Positions 17,326 through 26,495 are shown, numbered from the stretch's first letter. The stretch: DNA of 64,000 bases from Armatimonadota bacterium (GCA_018268375.1 JAFDWS010000005.1:25474-89473), one strand, 5' to 3'. Numbers and translations are program-made. Notes: a model not told the origin generated them from the sequence alone.

Positions 17326-18452
17326 GGCCGTGGCTCCTCGTGGCCTTCTTGGTGTTGCCGGCGGTGTCGGGGTGGTCTCAACAGAGCTCGAACAAGGCAA
17401 AGACTCAGGTCCTGAAGGCAAAGCTCGGACAGGTTAAGCAGAACAAGAAGGTCGTCCAGAAAAAGCTCCATGATAAGAAAGTCCAGGTCTGGAACGTGTC
17501 GGCCGAGGTTCAGAAGCTGGATGGTCAGATCGGGACTGTCGAGGACAAGATCGTCGCCACAAAGGGGAAGCTCGCAAAGTCGAAGGCGGAGCAGAGCAAA
17601 CTCGCTGGCGATCTCGGCAAGGCGATCGTTGAACTGAAGCAGAAGCAAACGATCGCGGCCAGACGCGTGCGCAGCATGTACATGACCGGCGGCGGGACGG
17701 TGCTGACGGTTCTCGTGGGCGCCCAGAATTTGGGCGACTTTGCCGCCCGCAAGTCCCTCTTGGAGAGGATCGCGAGAAGGGATCATGACTTGTTCGACAC
17801 GGTCAAGAGCCTGCGCGACGAGATTGCGACCAAGAAGAAGCGGTCGGACGCTGTCGTGAACGAGATCGCCCAGCTCAAGGCACGCCAGCAATTGCAGGAG
17901 CAAGACCTCCGGGGTGCGATGTCGCGCAAAAAGGTCGTGCTCGGCCAGCTCAAATCGGAGCGCGACGACCTCCAAGAAGAATTGGAGGCGATGGAGCGCG
18001 AGAGCTCTCGGATCGAGGCTCAGATTCGGGCGTACATGGCGACGAACGGTGGGCGTGTCTCGCCCTACAAGGGGCGGTTCATCTTGCCGGTCAACGGCCG
18101 GTTTAGCAGCCCGTTCGGCTATCGTATCCACCCGATCAGCCACACGCGCAAGATGCACACGGGCCAGGACATCGCCGCGTCTTCCGGAACTCCGATCAAG
18201 GCGGCCGGGCCAGGGGTCGTCATCTCGACGGGCTGGCGGGGCGGATACGGCAACACGGTCATCATCGATCATGGCGGCGGGATTTCCACGCTCTACGGCC
18301 ACTGCTCACGCATTTTCGCGCATGCGGGGCAGAAGGTGGCGACCGGTGACCGGATCGCGGCGGTTGGATCGACCGGCTATTCGACGGGACCACACTTGCA
18401 CTTCGAGGTCCGCGTGAACGGGAGTCCGGTTAATCCTCGCAAGTACTTGTGA
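17322..18452 (+). CDS. envC: EnvC-like M23 peptidase with coiled coil
   Basis: 376 residues, starting at the ATG that overlaps the ftsX stop (ATGA). A signal peptide covers about 1-20 (LLVAFLVLPAVSGWSQ). A long two-part coiled coil spans roughly 22-120 and 140-240, and a LytM/M23 domain fills 250-376. The zinc ligands are present: His279 and Asp283 in HTGQD, and His358 and His360 in PHLHFEV. This differs from E. coli EnvC, whose LytM domain is degenerate and only activates amidases. This protein may therefore cut peptidoglycan itself. Position right after ftsEX supports FtsEX control. Confidence 0.92.
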   Translation: MRPWLLVAFLVLPAVSGWSQQSSNKAKTQVLKAKLGQVKQNKKVVQKKLHDKKVQVWNVSAEVQKLDGQIGTVEDKIVATKGKLAKSKAEQSKLAGDLGKAIVELKQKQTIAARRVRSMYMTGGGTVLTVLVGAQNLGDFAARKSLLERIARRDHDLFDTVKSLRDEIATKKKRSDAVVNEIAQLKARQQLQEQDLRGAMSRKKVVLGQLKSERDDLQEELEAMERESSRIEAQIRAYMATNGGRVSPYKGRFILPVNGRFSSPFGYRIHPISHTRKMHTGQDIAASSGTPIKAAGPGVVISTGWRGGYGNTVIIDHGGGISTLYGHCSRIFAHAGQKVATGDRIAAVGSTGYSTGPHLHFEVRVNGSPVNPRKYL

Positions 18453-18651
18453 GCCCATTTCTCGCGGTCACGGATTGGGAGAGGATCAAACCACACCGCT
18501 GTGCAAGGCCGTTGGCGGCTCGTGACTCGGTCTCGAACGACCGGCTCGTCCCGTAAAAGCCGAACAGGCTCATCGTGCGGACTACAGCGAACCAGATCAA
18601 ACACGCGATGGTCACACCGAGCCTGAGCGCGACCACCGTGCCCTTCTTCAC
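18430..18651 (-). CDS. Possible small membrane protein, weak
   Basis: 73 residues from a GTG, beginning MKKGTVVALRLGVTIACLIW with one good membrane segment (about 6-27). It lies in the 266-base gap between envC and efp and overlaps the envC end by 23 bases. The ribosome binding site is poor and the last 40 residues look like antisense noise. This is the only candidate coding content in the gap. Confidence 0.25.
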   Translation of the reverse strand: MKKGTVVALRLGVTIACLIWFAVVRTMSLFGFYGTSRSFETESRAANGLAQRCGLILSQSVTARNGLTSTCED

Positions 18652-18718
18652 CGTTCAAGTATGGCGACCCTTTGCACATCGCCTGAACCTGCCAAAATGC
18701 TCCGAAAGGTGCAGAAGA

Positions 18719-19291
18719 GTGGCGATCGACACAAGTGATTTTCAGAACGGAATGGCTTTTTACATGGACGGGGAGATCTATCAGATCCTCGAGTTCCAGC
18801 ACGTCAAGCCGGGCAAAGGCGGGGCTTTCGTGAGGACGAGGCTGAAGAAGGTGAAGACGGGCAACGTTTTCGAAAAGACCTTCCGGTCAGGCGAGAAGTT
18901 CGACCCATGCTTCCTCGAGAAGGTGCCCTATCAGTTCCTGTTCAGGACCGGTAGCGAACTGACGTTCATGGATCTGGACTCCTATGAGCAGACCTCGATC
19001 CCCGAGGGCGTCATCGGCGATGCGGCCCGCTTCCTGAAGGACGAGGCGGAGGTTCAAGCCTTGACGGCGGACGGCGAAGTGCTCGGCTGGGAATGTCCGA
19101 ACTTTGTCGAACTTGCGGTCACTGAATCGGAGCCTGGCGTGAGGGGCAACACCGCCAGCGGAGGCGTGATGAAAGGCGCGACGGTCGAGACGGGCGCTCC
19201 AGTCCAGGTACCCATGCATATCGAAGTTGGCGACGTCATCAAAATCGATACGCGAACTGGTTCGTACATCGAACGCGTCAGTAAAGGTTAA
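18719..19291 (+). CDS. efp: Translation elongation factor P
   Basis: 190 residues from the GTG at 18719, preceded by AAAGG. Three OB/KOW-type domains are present. The tip loop reads HVKPGKGGAFVRTRLK, with Lys33 at the position that inserts near the peptidyl transferase centre to relieve stalling at polyproline. The C-terminal domain ends with VGDVIKIDTRTGSYIERV, the standard EF-P signature. An in-frame extension to 18575 has no EF-P similarity. No EpmA, EarP or deoxyhypusine-type modification enzyme is in the window. Confidence 0.95.
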   Translation: MAIDTSDFQNGMAFYMDGEIYQILEFQHVKPGKGGAFVRTRLKKVKTGNVFEKTFRSGEKFDPCFLEKVPYQFLFRTGSELTFMDLDSYEQTSIPEGVIGDAARFLKDEAEVQALTADGEVLGWECPNFVELAVTESEPGVRGNTASGGVMKGATVETGAPVQVPMHIEVGDVIKIDTRTGSYIERVSKG

Positions 19292-19330
19292 TAGCCGTCC
19301 CAACGGGCGGCGGGCTAGAATAGAGTTCAG

Positions 19331-20431
19331 ATGTCGCAACGAGAGCGTAATCCGGGGGTCGAAACCGCTAGCGACAAGCTCGCCGCAATATTGGACGTTA
19401 TTTGCCGGTTCGTTTTCACGGTCGGCGTCGCGGCCGCTCTGATCGGTCTGGCCTTTCTCATCTTTAACTACGCCAGTTCGAACCAAGCGTTTGGTGAAGT
19501 AGCCAAGCAGGCGACGGCCAACATCAACACCTTCGGGACATTGATGATGGCCGGTCTCGTGCTGGCGGGACTTGCCGTGTCCTACCTCCAGTGGGGCGAA
19601 GAGGTGCTTGGTCCCCTTCTTCTCATCGCGTGGGCGGCGCTCTTCTTCTCGCCCCTGTACTTGCCTTCGATGTTCGGCAACGGATCGTCGACTGACGTGG
19701 GACAGTTCGCCCTTACAACGATCCAGCGGTCAAGCATTCCTGCCGGCATCATCGGGTTGATCGTCGTGATCGCCGATGTGGCGACCCGGACAAGGCTCAG
19801 AATCCGCGAGGGCACGAAGGCGGACCAGCTCAAGTTCGGCAAGGGCCTTAAGGAAGAGAAGGACATCCGGAACGTTTTTCTTGGCAAATGCTGGCAGCTG
19901 CCTTACTGCCGTAAGTTCGTTCGGGAACGATGCCCGATCTATCACGCGCGCCGGACCTGCTGGAAAGAGCGCGTGGGTTGCATGTGCGAAGAGTCCGTGA
20001 TCCGCAATGCGATGGAGGGCCGGGTCATACCTTCCGACGCCGTTGCCGCAGCCAAGTACATCCCGCAGAACCACAAACTGACGGCAGACCAGAAGGCCGA
20101 GCGCTGTCGGCAGTGCGTCATTTTCAACGAGCACCAGAAACACAAATATAAGCTGGCCATGCCGGTCGCCATCGGGGGCATGGGTGCCGTCTACGTCCTC
20201 TTCCACGAGCCCCTGAACCTGGCCGTGAAGGGCGGGATTTCCGGCATCGACTCGATGGTTGGAAAGGCGACGTTGCGCAAGGACGAAAAGGGCACCGACT
20301 TGACCCGGTCGGGCCTTGGCGGCGACAACACCATCAACTTCAGCGAGATCATCCTGATCGCCCTGCTCATCGTGGGTCTGGCTTACGTCATCCGGTTCAT
20401 CGAATATCTGGTCTTCAAAGCCAAGGTCTGA
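19331..20431 (+). CDS. Multi-pass membrane protein with eight-cysteine cytosolic loop, unknown
   Basis: 366 residues. About six membrane segments: near 22-46, 70-84, 92-112, 137-150, 276-292 and 338-355. Between the fourth and fifth lies a basic loop with eight cysteines at 187, 193, 201, 210, 217, 219, 259 and 262. The arrangement is C-x5-C-x7-C-x8-C-x6-C-x-C, then C-x2-C. This could hold Fe-S clusters or zinc. I do not recognise the family. It lies 39 bases after efp and 3 bases before the RtcA-like gene, so it is probably co-transcribed with the latter. Confidence 0.8.
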   Translation: MSQRERNPGVETASDKLAAILDVICRFVFTVGVAAALIGLAFLIFNYASSNQAFGEVAKQATANINTFGTLMMAGLVLAGLAVSYLQWGEEVLGPLLLIAWAALFFSPLYLPSMFGNGSSTDVGQFALTTIQRSSIPAGIIGLIVVIADVATRTRLRIREGTKADQLKFGKGLKEEKDIRNVFLGKCWQLPYCRKFVRERCPIYHARRTCWKERVGCMCEESVIRNAMEGRVIPSDAVAAAKYIPQNHKLTADQKAERCRQCVIFNEHQKHKYKLAMPVAIGGMGAVYVLFHEPLNLAVKGGISGIDSMVGKATLRKDEKGTDLTRSGLGGDNTINFSEIILIALLIVGLAYVIRFIEYLVFKAKV

Positions 20432-20434
20432 CCT

Positions 20435-21502
20435 TTGACTGCCCGCTCGCCTGCGCAAACGGTGGTGATCAATGGTGCCCATGGTGAAGGCGGTGGCGCG
20501 CTCCTGCGGACTGCTCTTGCCATGTCGGCCTTGACCCAGCTTCCGCTTCGTGTCCACGGAGTGCGAGGAGCCATGCGGAGACAGGGCTTGAACTCGGAAG
20601 ACCTGACGTTCTTGCAGGCCCTCGCGGAGAGCTGCCAGGCAGCGGTCAGCGGCGACGAGTTGGAGAGCAAGGAACTGACCTTCGCTCCCTCGAGGCCACC
20701 ACAACGTCTTGACCACCAGTTCGACGTGAGCGCTCACGAGCAAGGAGCCGTCTCCGGAAGTGCTCCTGTGATCGTCGAATCTCTGACGCCGGTCCTTTGC
20801 CGGGCGGGCGCCTACAGCCGCTTGTCGATCCTAGGCGAGACCCACGGCCAGAACACGCTGGGGTTCGACGCTCTTGAACACGTTGTCACCTCTGTACACC
20901 GGAGCCAGGGGGTCTGCGTCTTTCCCTCTCTGGCGTGGGCTGGGTTCGGGAGCGCGTCAAAGGGCGAACTTTTGCTCGAGGTCGAGCCCAGCGTTCCGAC
21001 CGCACTGGAGTGGTCGGACCGGGGCCGATTGCTCGAACTCCGCGCTACTGTCTCTTTGGGTGAGCTTTCAGAGGATATTGGAGAGAGGGGGGCGAAGCGT
21101 CTTCGGCAGGTCTTTTCTGAGCGGGGCCATGAGATCGAGGTCGACGTCCAGGTCCTCCGAAGTCGCGGGCCCGGCGCGTCCGTGACCGTCTGGGCGCAGT
21201 TCGAGCGAGGGGCAGGTTCGGGAACGGCATTGGGGCAGCGTGGGTTGCGCATCGAAGCCGTGGCGGACAATGCCGTGCGATCGTTCGACGAATGGTTCCA
21301 AAGTGACGCGACGTTGGACTCCTTCCTTGCTGACCAAGTGCTACTCATCGCCGCGCTTGCCGAGGGCCGGACCGTCTACTCTACGCCGAGGGTGACGCGG
21401 CGCCTAGTGACGATGTCTTGGGTCATCAAACAGTTCCTGCCGATTCACATCACCGTGAAAGGTGAAGAAGGGTATCCAGGAACGGTCACGGTCGCTCGCT
21501 AG
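20435..21502 (+). CDS. RNA 3'-phosphate cyclase-like protein (RtcA/Rcl1 family)
   Basis: 355 residues from a TTG start, 3 bases after the previous stop. The family N terminus is present as HGEGGGALLRTALAMSAL, although the usual Gln after GGG is Ala here. The two-domain RtcA layout follows. RtcA makes 2',3'-cyclic phosphate ends on RNA using a covalent His-AMP. In E. coli RtcA the catalytic His lies in a T-x-H-L-x-T-N segment near residue 309. The matching segment here (residues 321-327) reads TRRLVTM, with Arg at the His position. It may therefore be non-catalytic, like eukaryotic Rcl1. It is convergent with the LptC-like gene. Confidence 0.85.
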   Translation: MTARSPAQTVVINGAHGEGGGALLRTALAMSALTQLPLRVHGVRGAMRRQGLNSEDLTFLQALAESCQAAVSGDELESKELTFAPSRPPQRLDHQFDVSAHEQGAVSGSAPVIVESLTPVLCRAGAYSRLSILGETHGQNTLGFDALEHVVTSVHRSQGVCVFPSLAWAGFGSASKGELLLEVEPSVPTALEWSDRGRLLELRATVSLGELSEDIGERGAKRLRQVFSERGHEIEVDVQVLRSRGPGASVTVWAQFERGAGSGTALGQRGLRIEAVADNAVRSFDEWFQSDATLDSFLADQVLLIAALAEGRTVYSTPRVTRRLVTMSWVIKQFLPIHITVKGEEGYPGTVTVAR

Positions 21503-22911
21503 CCTTTCCGTTTCCCGATTTGACCCTGGAGGGGCGGCGGAGTCTTCTGGGAGCCAGATTCCTTCTTCTTTTCTCGGCCCTCCGGAATCTCGTCCTCATT
21601 GACCGTGAGATCCATGACCAGACCATCGGCGTCCATCATGTCTTCTCCTTCTTTCGTCGAGACCAGGACGGAGACGGCATGCCCGTCATCGCCAAGTGAA
21701 TTCAACATGCGGACTTCGGGCGCCTCGCCCTTGCTGCGCATGTCTAACGTTTCGGCCTCACCGTCGTAAGTGGCCCGATCCGCCCACATCATGCGCCATG
21801 AGCCGTCCGGGAACTCCTGACGAGCCTGAGGGCTGCCCGAAATCACTGCCTTCCGCTTGCCTTTCTCGTACCAGTACTCAATACGCTGAGCCGTCACTGC
21901 GATGGGATAGTCACGCAGATTCTCGCCTGTTCGGAGCTGCTTCTCTTGGTCGTTCGACTTCTCGCCTGGAGGAGCCTTCGGGCGATCCTTTGCGATCTGG
22001 TCTGGAACGACGGGCGTGACGGGCGGGATTTTGATCTCCTCCGCCTTGCCCTCCTTAGGCTTCACCAGCATGTCAACGGCGTCGGTCATGACCGCCCGCT
22101 TCTCTTTTCGATAGACGACCGCGTTGCCGCAGGTCAGGTTGGCATCGGGGCCGAAGTATTGGACGTGTCCTTTCGCGGTCAGTACGTCGGTGTCGCGGTT
22201 GTACTCAGCCGCGTCGGCAAGAATAATGACCTCGCCATCCGTCGCCTTGAGCTTGCCGAACGTAGTGACGGGCCCCCGGATCGTCGTCTTTTGGGTGCGG
22301 TCGAGCGTCTCGAAGTGCCAGTTGCGCTTGTTCTGGTCTTGAGCCACCTTTCCCTCCCACTTGATGCGCCCAATCTCAAAGCTCTTGTCTTCGACTTTGT
22401 AAGTCAGGTTCTCCGCCTTCACGCTCCCGCCCTGGAGCTTTCCCGCAAGGGCAGTCGGGACGACGAGCACTTTCTTTTTCGGATCGTAGTAGAACTCGGT
22501 CGACGTCAAGTCCATCTGGTCGTTGAACACGCGCGAAGACCCGTTCCCCCTGAGCGCGTTGCGGTCATTAAAGTAAACGGCACTCTTTGTCTCGAAACCG
22601 AAGGCGAGCTTGTTGGAGTCAAAGTACTGCCCCTTGGTCACGGAAGACAGATGGACTTCTTCGCGGTTCCTGCCTACGTCAGCCCGAGCCACATGGGCTT
22701 GGGCCACGAGCGTTGATCCATCGAAGGCTTTCCAATCAAAGTTGGTCATTTCAACGCCAGGCAGAGACTCCGGCTGGGGGCCGTGCTTCAGCTTGGCGAG
22801 AGGGTCGACCGAAACGGCCCTTTGGACAAGGACACCCACGTAGCCCAAAGCACCGCCGACCAGGGCCAACCCGATCAGGGTCTTCCAAAACGATCGCTTA
22901 GAAGCTGACAT
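21499..22911 (-). CDS. LptC/LptA-like lipopolysaccharide transport protein
   Basis: 470 residues. One N-terminal membrane anchor (about 9-30) is followed by an LptC-like beta domain (about 50-190, with TNFDWKAFDGS and KAENLTYKVEDKSFE). An OstA/LptA-like repeat comes next near 225-290, containing ADAAEYNRDTDVLTAKGHVQ. A Pro/Lys-rich linker lies near 290-330, and a second OstA-like stretch near 340-400 contains VTAQRIEYWYEKGKRKAVIS. LptC and LptA shuttle lipopolysaccharide across the periplasm; having both in one chain is unusual. It is the last gene of the long minus-strand envelope run, overlapping the preceding lipoprotein gene by 14 bases. Confidence 0.75.
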   Translation of the reverse strand: MSASKRSFWKTLIGLALVGGALGYVGVLVQRAVSVDPLAKLKHGPQPESLPGVEMTNFDWKAFDGSTLVAQAHVARADVGRNREEVHLSSVTKGQYFDSNKLAFGFETKSAVYFNDRNALRGNGSSRVFNDQMDLTSTEFYYDPKKKVLVVPTALAGKLQGGSVKAENLTYKVEDKSFEIGRIKWEGKVAQDQNKRNWHFETLDRTQKTTIRGPVTTFGKLKATDGEVIILADAAEYNRDTDVLTAKGHVQYFGPDANLTCGNAVVYRKEKRAVMTDAVDMLVKPKEGKAEEIKIPPVTPVVPDQIAKDRPKAPPGEKSNDQEKQLRTGENLRDYPIAVTAQRIEYWYEKGKRKAVISGSPQARQEFPDGSWRMMWADRATYDGEAETLDMRSKGEAPEVRMLNSLGDDGHAVSVLVSTKEGEDMMDADGLVMDLTVNEDEIPEGREKKKESGSQKTPPPLQGQIGKRKG

Positions 22912-23770
22912 TGACAGTCTTTATGACGGTTGTGTCCGTGACCGAGAACGTCGTTTGTGCGACGTCGGACCCCTGCGTCGCCTTCAGTGTATACGAGCCT
23001 TTGGGAAGCCAGAACGTGTACTTGCCCGCGCCGTCCGCGTTGACCCTCCTGAGCAAGGTCGAGCCCTGGAGGATGTCGACCTGGCAACCTGCCCCCTGGC
23101 CAACAGGTGAAGCCGTCCCTTGAACATCGAAAGGCGGCGGTGGCGGATCGTTGGAGCCTTCCGGCGTGAGGGCGATGCTGCCGATTTGAACGATGCCCCC
23201 AGTAGCGAGGCTCTCGGGGCTAAAGTGTCGAGCGAAGAAGTTGGTGGCTGTGACGAGGCCGTCCAAGCCGAGGAAAACGGCAGGGTTTGCTGCGGAGTAG
23301 GCCACACCGTCGACCGAGAAGGTACCGTCGCCGGCGCTCGTCGCCAATCTGCCAGCGATGGCGATCGTAGCACCGGGAACCGCAGAGTTGTCGGCGGCGC
23401 TGACTATCCTTCCTTTGAGAGACACGACCTGCGGGCCGACGTAAAGGTCGCCGAGGTCCACGTCATTGGTCGCAGCCGGGAAATTGAACGTGCGGACGAT
23501 CGGGCCGCCGCTGCTCGGGACGTAGGTCACTGTGACGCTGGTGGTACCGCTTGCCGCAGCAAACTCGAAGAAGCCATCGATAACGTCGGTTGTCGTCGAG
23601 TTTTGGCCCGCCCGCACAGTGGACGCTGGGTTTGTTCCCGAGCCGGTCTCGATCCAAATCACCCTGCCTTGCAGGTTGACCATGGCCGTGCCGCCCCCGC
23701 CCCCGCCACCTCCGCCCCCGCAGCCAGCGAGAAGGAGGACGAGAGACGCGAGGAAGAACCTGTTCACCAC
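22898..23770 (-). CDS. Lipoprotein with polyglycine tether and carboxypeptidase-regulatory-like domains
   Basis: 290 residues. The signal MVNRFFLASLVLLLAGC ends in a lipobox with Cys17, followed immediately by a run of ten glycines. The rest is beta-rich: two or three Ig-like/carboxypeptidase regulatory-type modules (about 30-105, 110-190 and 215-290). The first and last modules show the G-x-x-x-F and G-x-Y-x-F-W-L-P-K-G-S-Y patterns of that fold. It is likely held on the outer membrane. It overlaps the upstream 891-residue gene by 7 bases. Ligand or partner is unknown. Confidence 0.8.
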   Translation of the reverse strand: MVNRFFLASLVLLLAGCGGGGGGGGGGTAMVNLQGRVIWIETGSGTNPASTVRAGQNSTTTDVIDGFFEFAAASGTTSVTVTYVPSSGGPIVRTFNFPAATNDVDLGDLYVGPQVVSLKGRIVSAADNSAVPGATIAIAGRLATSAGDGTFSVDGVAYSAANPAVFLGLDGLVTATNFFARHFSPESLATGGIVQIGSIALTPEGSNDPPPPPFDVQGTASPVGQGAGCQVDILQGSTLLRRVNADGAGKYTFWLPKGSYTLKATQGSDVAQTTFSVTDTTVIKTVNVSF

Positions 23771-26439
23771 GAGCCTCCAATTGCGACCGAGATGGTCCGG
23801 TTGGGCGAAGTGGCTGAGAAAACGTACTCAGTGTTGCTTGTCACCACGAACCGATTGGAGCCGTCCTGGACGAAGAGGTATGGGGATCGGTACGAGGGGG
23901 CAAACCGCAGAGCGTAACGCCGGCCGCTCTTCAGGCCCGTCATTTTCAGCGTGTAGACCTGCCGATCGGGCCCGCCTCGAATGTCCCGGAAGAGCCAGCG
24001 CTGCCCCAGGACGCCCAGTTGCATGCCGCCAAACAGTGGCGGAAGTTCAGAATCAAGAGCTCGATCGACACTATTTGAGGCGCCGCCAGCTTGGCCGATC
24101 GAGACGGTGCTACTCCGGCCCCTCGCGTCGATGAGCGTCACCTTGTCTTCCCATACCAAGTGATATTGGGGCCTGTCACCGTTGGGCCGGTTTCCTCGCG
24201 TGCCTCCACTTGGCACGAAGAGGAGAACGGCGCCTTCTGGCCGGTTAGCGCGCACGAACACGGCCTTGCCCGGAGCAAAAGTGGTGGTCGGAACCATCGT
24301 GCCTGCATCCGGATCGGTCGGGTCTGGCGAATACTCGAACATCGTCGGACCCAAAGTTCCGTCCGCAGTCGCCTGGTCGTAAGTGCCGACCGCCTCGGAG
24401 GTGACCGTCACAAGGACGTTGGCCGTCGTCATGCCTGTCGTGAATGGAACCGTCACTTGGTTCCACCCCGGACTTAGTGAGACTGCGACGGGGACGCCGG
24501 GAATGGACCGGCCAACGACGGTGCGCGACGCACTGCTGGGTGGGCGTACCCAGTATCCGTTCCCTTGTCGGAACTCGCCTTCATCTGGATAAAGGACATA
24601 GCGTGCGACATTCGAGTTCCATCGGCCAAACAGGGTGGCTCCGTCGCTCAATCCAAGAATGTCGGCAGGGTTTGGCCGGAACGGTTCGACTGGCAGACCC
24701 ATGAGAGCGAGCCTGTTCGGTCGGGTGAACGAATAAGCGATCGTGGACGAGGAGGGTATCAGCTCGACGGCGAGTGCGCCTTGGCTCTTCACGACGCTGC
24801 GGACGAGCACCTGGGTTGAACCGTCGAAGACCTTGATCGTGACGGTGCCAGGGCGAAGGAACGTCGCGTCCTGAATGTCGGACGAAAAAGCATTGTTCGA
24901 CACGGGGATCGCGTTCTTGGCGCCACCATTCCAAGTCACGCTGACGGTGAGATTGTTGACGGGTGCGAGCCCGGCGACCGTGCCATAGAAGCTAAGAGGG
25001 TCAGGGTTTGCCCCGGTCGAAACGGCCCCTGCCGGCAGAAAGACCCGTGCGTTCTTACCCGCCAAGGGCAGGTCGACGACGACCCGGTAAGGCTTACCCG
25101 TGAAGGTGTCGCTTGGAAAGTTTGGAGTGACGCTGCCATAGGCGCCCGCGATCTTGATTTGGTCGTCCTGTGCGGAAGTGAAGAACCGCGTGAAGTCGGG
25201 CCGCCAGTAGATGGGGAACGCAGTGCCGGAGAGCAGAAGTTCGTCGCCGTTCGACTTGCTTTCGAACGCATTGAGGACGATGTCGAAGACGCCGAAGTCG
25301 GAGCTGCCCGGCTGAGCGATGACGGGGATGGGAGTGGCCACCAGCTTGAGCCCCGCCGTCAGTCGCGTGTCGAGGATCGTTTGGCGCAGCGCCCACTGGG
25401 AGAACGTCATGCCTTCGATCGTGGTGTTCGAGGTGCCGCTCAGGAAGTCGAGGACGGTCTGGCCCAGGGCCTCCAAAGCACCCGTCGTCTGGTACAGGCT
25501 TGGGTTCGCGTAAAAGCGGGAGTTGTACTCCGCTATGAAGCCGTTGGAGCGCACCGCCACCTTTGCCCAGGCCGTGCCCGCCATCTGATAGCGGAGGAGG
25601 AAGATGCCTCCGGTGCTGCCGCCGATTGGTAGATCGGTGTCGAGCAAGTTCGGGGCGATGAACTGGGGCCCTCCAAGACCGACTTTGTTGTACCAATCGT
25701 AGAACGTGCCCACGTCATAGAGGTTCTGGAGTGTCGACTCGATCTGGTCCGGGTCAGGGCTACCGGGGATCGCTCCGGGGATTCGGGACACCATCATGGT
25801 CGCGGCCCGCACAAGGCCCTCGTTGTACGCGTCCCATGGGTACTGCTTGTCAGCCATGTACGCCAGTAACAGCGTGTGGATGTAGTTGACCGCCGCGGCG
25901 ACACGATTGTTGTAGACCGGGAAGCGTACTTCGGGACCGCTCGTGCCGTTCGGCACGTAGTAGCCGCCAGCCACCGCGTACCGGTCTTGGATCGTGGCGT
26001 CATAGTTCTTGATCGCGACCGGCCCGCCGACCGCGGGTGTGCCAAAAATCGCGTTCATAGCCGGCTTGGCGGAGGAAAACACCTGCTGCAAGAAGGTCTT
26101 GTAGTCGTCGGGAAAGACATTGCTTCCCGTGGTGTCGAACGTCGGGACGATGTCGCCCCCGCCCCTTCCTTTGAATGCTGCTTTCGCTCCGTTCGAAGTG
26201 AGGACCACACGCAGGGGCAGCGTGTAGGGGGCAGTCATCCGGCCAGCCCGTCGGAGGCTCGCTCGATATCCCGAACTCAGCTTTGCAGTCTGCAGTGTGA
26301 AGGCCCGGACGGCATGGTCCGTCCTTTGTTCCCACGATTGAGGCGATCGGTTCGACCCAATTTCGACCTTGAGTTCAGTCGCGGAGCAAATTGTCGGAAC
26401 GGCCAGTGCGGCCAGCAAGAAACAACGTTGCAATGTCAT
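23764..26439 (-). CDS. Large secreted protein of unknown function
   Basis: 891 residues with a signal peptide (MTLQRCFLLAALAVPTICSA, cleavage near 20). The first 350 residues look alpha/beta with many aromatic residues but carry no HExxH or other recognised catalytic motif. The second half is beta-rich. Near 590-680 is a GNGYWVRPPS block followed by SLSPGWNQVTVPFTTG, a Gly-Trp-Asn/Pro-Phe pattern seen in many bacterial surface proteins. A final Ig-like module ends the protein. It sits between two lipoprotein genes, 56 bases after one and overlapping the next by 7, so it is part of the envelope run. Confidence 0.75.
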   Translation of the reverse strand: MTLQRCFLLAALAVPTICSATELKVEIGSNRSPQSWEQRTDHAVRAFTLQTAKLSSGYRASLRRAGRMTAPYTLPLRVVLTSNGAKAAFKGRGGGDIVPTFDTTGSNVFPDDYKTFLQQVFSSAKPAMNAIFGTPAVGGPVAIKNYDATIQDRYAVAGGYYVPNGTSGPEVRFPVYNNRVAAAVNYIHTLLLAYMADKQYPWDAYNEGLVRAATMMVSRIPGAIPGSPDPDQIESTLQNLYDVGTFYDWYNKVGLGGPQFIAPNLLDTDLPIGGSTGGIFLLRYQMAGTAWAKVAVRSNGFIAEYNSRFYANPSLYQTTGALEALGQTVLDFLSGTSNTTIEGMTFSQWALRQTILDTRLTAGLKLVATPIPVIAQPGSSDFGVFDIVLNAFESKSNGDELLLSGTAFPIYWRPDFTRFFTSAQDDQIKIAGAYGSVTPNFPSDTFTGKPYRVVVDLPLAGKNARVFLPAGAVSTGANPDPLSFYGTVAGLAPVNNLTVSVTWNGGAKNAIPVSNNAFSSDIQDATFLRPGTVTIKVFDGSTQVLVRSVVKSQGALAVELIPSSSTIAYSFTRPNRLALMGLPVEPFRPNPADILGLSDGATLFGRWNSNVARYVLYPDEGEFRQGNGYWVRPPSSASRTVVGRSIPGVPVAVSLSPGWNQVTVPFTTGMTTANVLVTVTSEAVGTYDQATADGTLGPTMFEYSPDPTDPDAGTMVPTTTFAPGKAVFVRANRPEGAVLLFVPSGGTRGNRPNGDRPQYHLVWEDKVTLIDARGRSSTVSIGQAGGASNSVDRALDSELPPLFGGMQLGVLGQRWLFRDIRGGPDRQVYTLKMTGLKSGRRYALRFAPSYRSPYLFVQDGSNRFVVTSNTEYVFSATSPNRTISVAIGGSW

Positions 26440-26495
26440 GAGGCGGTGTCTCGAGGGAGCGCGTGAGTTGTACCCATGCGCTCCCTTTGGGGCTC

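Noticed and set aside
17259..18302. 347-residue minus-strand frame opposite envC
   Set aside because: Pure antisense of a well-supported coding region in GC-rich DNA.
18662..18676. Sigma-54 -24/-12 promoter before efp (TGGCGACCCTTTGCA)
   Set aside because: The GG to GC spacing is one base short of the required distance.
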